A stretch of 64,000 nt of DNA from contig NZ_QJSM01000020.1 of NCBI RefSeq assembly GCF_003205235.1, positions 1-64,000 on the forward strand. Direction: 5' to 3'. Below the pieces are notes generated by a model. That model ran no database searches. It was not told the DNA's origin and worked only from the letters and a program-made list of their open reading frames with translations. A program made the translations under genes and the position numbers. Position 1 is the stretch's first letter. Each line of letters begins with the position of its first letter. Positions 61,565-64,000 of this stretch are shown one piece after another. The DNA is from Thermoplasma sp. Kam2015. Lineage in GTDB: Archaea > Thermoplasmatota > Thermoplasmata > Thermoplasmatales > Thermoplasmataceae.

Positions 61565-61582
61565 AATTTTTTTTAAATTTTT
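61565..61582. terminator. T-run between convergent genes
   Basis: AATTTTTTTTAAATTTTT lies after the permease stop and before the stop of the convergent kinase gene. Confidence 0.45.
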
Positions 61583-61625
61583 CCGCTTAGTCATGCATAA
61601 TATTTTTATGTTAAAGTGTCTGAAA

Positions 61626-62633
61626 TCAGGGTGGCTTAGTCAGTTTCAATATTTCAATGTAATCCGGCAGCGCTGTAACATCAAGATCCATAATGGCCCG
61701 ATCCGTCTGAGAGACGATGCTGTCCCTTAGATTGGTATCGAACTGAATCTTCATATTGTTTAGGAACATGATGATGCCTCCCACCGCAACGTGATATCCA
61801 TAGAAGAGTCTCAATGTTTGGTTTTCAATCAATCTCTTTACAGTATCTGTCAATATTCTACCTGCCATCACCGTTCCACCTACCAATGCCACATCTACCT
61901 GATGATCGAAGAATTCAGTCATTCTCTTCAGGATCCTTGCATCATATTCTCCAGCCTCATCCAGAATTTTCTTTGCTATAGCATCCCCTTTATACGCCAG
62001 CATAGAGATCCTTGGGGCCATCAAAGCAACCTTTCTTTTTGGATGATCCCCTTCGAGATCGTTTATGGCCTGAATGAAATCATTTCCAAAATGTTGTTCA
62101 ACAGCTCTGATCAATGAGTCGCCAGCTATGAGACCATCGTACTGCTCTTCACTCAGAGTTATGGCCCTTTTAGCAATCCAGGAAGCAGATCCCTCGTCAC
62201 CTGCGAACCATCCCCAACCGCCGATCCGATTCAAATGATTCTCTTTCTGATATATTCCTATGCTTCCCGTACCTGGAGCAAATATGAGACCATCGTGAAA
62301 TAGATTTGCCATCCTATAGGCAAATACCCCGTCGTTTTCAATGTAGAAAATACGATTGCCTGCGACAGTTTTTGCCAATCCACGGCCAATGTCATTTGCC
62401 TTCGGAGAGTCCCCGTATCCTGCTATTCCCAATACGAGGTCATAATCATCGGTTCTCCTCAGAGAAGTTGCCATATCTATAGCCTTTCTAATGTTATTAG
62501 CCGCAGTTTCTATAGAAACTGAAAAATAATTGGACGGCCCAGCAATTCCGACTCCAAGAACCTCCTCCGCTTCTGTATCATAATATATGGCAAAAGTCTT
62601 TGTTGCACCGCCATCTACCGAAACGACCTTCAT
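61626..62633 (-). CDS. BadF/BadG-type sugar kinase
   Basis: The 335-residue protein is an ASKHA-fold kinase of the BadF/BadG/BcrA/BcrD ATPase group, which includes N-acetylglucosamine kinases. ATP-binding landmarks are VSVDGGATKTFAIY, LGIAGYGDSPKAND, IFAPGTGSIGI and VALVGGTV. The group also holds a 2-keto-3-deoxygluconate kinase reported from T. acidophilum (established knowledge, recalled). So two candidate substrates are KDG and an amino sugar. It overlaps the SIS gene by 4 bases. Confidence 0.82.
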   Translation of the reverse strand: MKVVSVDGGATKTFAIYYDTEAEEVLGVGIAGPSNYFSVSIETAANNIRKAIDMATSLRRTDDYDLVLGIAGYGDSPKANDIGRGLAKTVAGNRIFYIENDGVFAYRMANLFHDGLIFAPGTGSIGIYQKENHLNRIGGWGWFAGDEGSASWIAKRAITLSEEQYDGLIAGDSLIRAVEQHFGNDFIQAINDLEGDHPKRKVALMAPRISMLAYKGDAIAKKILDEAGEYDARILKRMTEFFDHQVDVALVGGTVMAGRILTDTVKRLIENQTLRLFYGYHVAVGGIIMFLNNMKIQFDTNLRDSIVSQTDRAIMDLDVTALPDYIEILKLTKPP

Positions 62634-63580
62634 TTTACCACCTTGGTGAGTTTCTTTGGATGATCAGGATCTATATTGCGTGCGATTGCGGATCTAAGGG
62701 CCAGAATTTGCAGGGGAATTATATCAGCTATGGCCCGCAATAGAGGATCGTCTAGACCGCTGATGAGATCAGATCCAACGGTATCCACCAACAGAAATTT
62801 GGAAGTATATGTTCTGATCTTATCAGAAGGCACATCGCTAATGCACACCACCAAAGTCTGATCATCTAAGGTCTCTATGTATCCATGTTGGTATTCTCTG
62901 AAAGGAAAGCCCTCTGCATCTATTCCTGCCGTCTCTCGAAGCTTAAGCGCACCCTCCATCGCAGAAACATTGAATATTCCGGATCCAAGAAATATCGCCT
63001 TCTTGAAAGAAAAATCCATACTTATAGAAGCAGATTTTGCAATCAATTCATCTATGGATGCGGAGAGACCGGCGATGTTTATATCAAGCCCTGAAATCAA
63101 GGAATAGATGGCTGAGGAAGCGATTAGGGATCCAGTAAAGCTCTTTGTGGCCGTTATGGCTATTTCCTCCCCAACGTTGTAGCTGAGATTATGGTCTGAC
63201 ATATGGGCCAGCGTATTCGTTTCACCGTTTGTGATGGAGACAAGTTTGAAATTTCTATTCTTGGCAGCTTTAGCGGATGCTATGACATCTGAACTTTCTC
63301 CAGACTGACTGAAGGCAATAACGAGACCATCTCTGTATTCAGAACTTTCGAGCATATCATTGAATAGCGAAGACTGCATCGGCCTGTTGAATATTGACAG
63401 GCGGTCCAGAATAAACGATAAGAAGAGAGCGGAATGATAGCTGCTTCCGCTTCCGATTATGAATATGTCTCTATCGTCGTAGAATAGATCCTTGATCCTT
63501 TCACCATGGTTAATTATCCTATCAAAAGATCTTTTAACAGTGAGAGGCTGTTCCTTTATCTCCGCTTCTAAATGATACAT
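62630..63580 (-). CDS. SIS-domain sugar isomerase/deaminase-like protein
   Basis: The 316-residue protein resembles the isomerase half of glucosamine-6-phosphate synthase: IIGSGSSYHSALFLSFIL, AFSQSGESSDVIASAKAA, ATKSFTGSL, a second SIS domain with GSGIFNVSAMEGALKLRETAGIDAEGFPFREYQHGY. No glutamine-amidotransferase domain is present. This layout matches archaeal glucosamine-6-phosphate deaminases (GlmD) or related isomerases. It starts a leaderless transcript (TATA 63600-63615) and is followed by the sugar kinase, so the pair handles a phosphorylated sugar or amino sugar. Confidence 0.82.
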   Translation of the reverse strand: MYHLEAEIKEQPLTVKRSFDRIINHGERIKDLFYDDRDIFIIGSGSSYHSALFLSFILDRLSIFNRPMQSSLFNDMLESSEYRDGLVIAFSQSGESSDVIASAKAAKNRNFKLVSITNGETNTLAHMSDHNLSYNVGEEIAITATKSFTGSLIASSAIYSLISGLDINIAGLSASIDELIAKSASISMDFSFKKAIFLGSGIFNVSAMEGALKLRETAGIDAEGFPFREYQHGYIETLDDQTLVVCISDVPSDKIRTYTSKFLLVDTVGSDLISGLDDPLLRAIADIIPLQILALRSAIARNIDPDHPKKLTKVVK

Positions 63581-63599
63581 GATCCTGTCATATGGTAGA

Positions 63600-63615
63600 G
63601 TTATTTAAATAAAAC
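63600..63615 (-). promoter_or_regulatory. TATA box of the SIS-kinase operon
   Basis: TTTTATTTAAATAACTC (minus strand) is centred about 27 bases before the ATG at 63580. Confidence 0.5.
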
Positions 63616-63869
63616 TGGTGTTTCATTGCATCCGCAGCATATGGGGCATTGCTTATGAAATTGAATGAGAGATATTTTCCTGCATTTTGATTATGCTTCA
63701 CTCATGAGCTATTGGATATGGAGGTAGTCCATGAAAAGCCGAAGCAGGTCTTAAAAAGTATGAGGAAAACAGCCCTGAAAAATTATGGATCAAGGAAGGT
63801 CTGAGATAAGCCCTACTTACTATGAATAATGTTATTATTTTGTATTCCCATAATGACACTGGTATCAAC
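63616..63869. other. spacer before the partial SDR gene
   Basis: No gene recognised. Short open stretches (for example around 63705-63780) have stops in every useful frame. Confidence 0.3.
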
Positions 63870-64000
63870 ATGAGGCTGTCAAATAAGAATGCGATAATAA
63901 CTGGTGGTGCCGGATCTATAGGATCAGCTGTCGCTGAACGTTTTCTGGAAGAGGGGGCCAATGTGCTCATAGTGGATCTGGATCAAAGATCCATCAATTC
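63870..64000 (+). CDS. short-chain dehydrogenase, start only
   Basis: An ATG at 63870 opens a frame that is still open at the window end. It encodes MRLSNKNAIITGGAGSIGSA, then VAERFLEEGANVLIVDLDQ, the SDR coenzyme-binding loop TGGxGxIG and acidic end of the second strand (VDLD), which favours NAD. The gene is partial. It is divergent from the SIS-kinase pair. Confidence 0.8.
   Translation, partial: MRLSNKNAIITGGAGSIGSAVAERFLEEGANVLIVDLDQRSIN

Noticed and set aside
63698-63970. 90-residue minus-strand gene at the window end
   Set aside because: It is the shadow of the SDR start on the plus strand, which has a clear TGGxGxIG motif.

Overview
The window looks like chromosome of a thermoacidophilic euryarchaeon of the genus Thermoplasma, closest in style to T. 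acidophilum. This is my judgement from protein families and base composition (mid-40s % GC by eye); no search was run. Archaeal signs: TATA boxes lie about 23-28 bases before many start codons, giving leaderless genes, while genes inside operons have GGTG-type ribosome sites and ATGA/TGATG overlaps. There is a tetraether-lipid-synthase-type radical SAM protein, TrmB and Bat-type regulators, TrpB2, archease and IS605-type TnpB elements. I saw no rRNA, tRNA or CRISPR array.

Layout. 1-6.2 kb: AidB-like acyl-CoA dehydrogenase with a MoaD-like protein, an SMP-30 lactonase, argG-argH on the minus strand, and a divergent ACT-domain regulator. 6.35-14.2 kb: a tightly overlapping cobalamin (corrin ring) operon, met8-like, cobA, cbiC, cbiH, cbiD, cbiT, cbiL, cbiF and a cbiG-cbiE fusion, behind a perfectly symmetric 36-bp palindrome that covers the TATA box. 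14.3-19.8 kb: amino acid permease, amidohydrolase, S9 peptidase and a CcmE-like OB-fold protein. 19.9-21.3 kb: IS605-type element, copy 1. 21.3-27.7 kb: DUF488 protein, acyl-CoA ligase, metallo-beta-lactamase-fold hydrolase, trpB2 and the probable tetraether lipid synthase. 27.8-32.1 kb: a four-gene operon (permease, SDR, SelA-like PLP enzyme, aldose epimerase). 32.4-36.1 kb: Bat-type regulator, secreted penicillin-acylase-like hydrolase and a small membrane protein. 36.3-37.9 kb: IS copy 2 and a broken C69 peptidase. 38.1-42.8 kb: archease, saccharopine-dehydrogenase-like protein, membrane protein, MFS transporter and deoC. 42.8-44.4 kb: a complete tnpA+tnpB element. 44.4-53.5 kb: TrmB regulator facing a six-gene sugar ABC transporter/glucan hydrolase operon; the two promoters share an operator-like sequence. 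53.6-56.1 kb: a wrecked region with a cut nitrilase, an IS right-end scar and a PHP gene split by IS copy 3. 56.1-64 kb: M20 peptidase, an unknown protein, two APC permeases, a SIS isomerase-sugar kinase pair and the start of an SDR gene.

The genes point to a scavenging heterotroph: four APC permeases, peptidases and amidohydrolases for peptides, a regulated oligosaccharide uptake system, non-phosphorylative sugar acid enzymes, and its own corrin ring synthesis. The three tnpA-less IS copies carry TnpB genes with all catalytic motifs. Two of them sit in coding sequences that read on in frame if the element is removed, which fixes the element ends and predicts the TnpB target motif.
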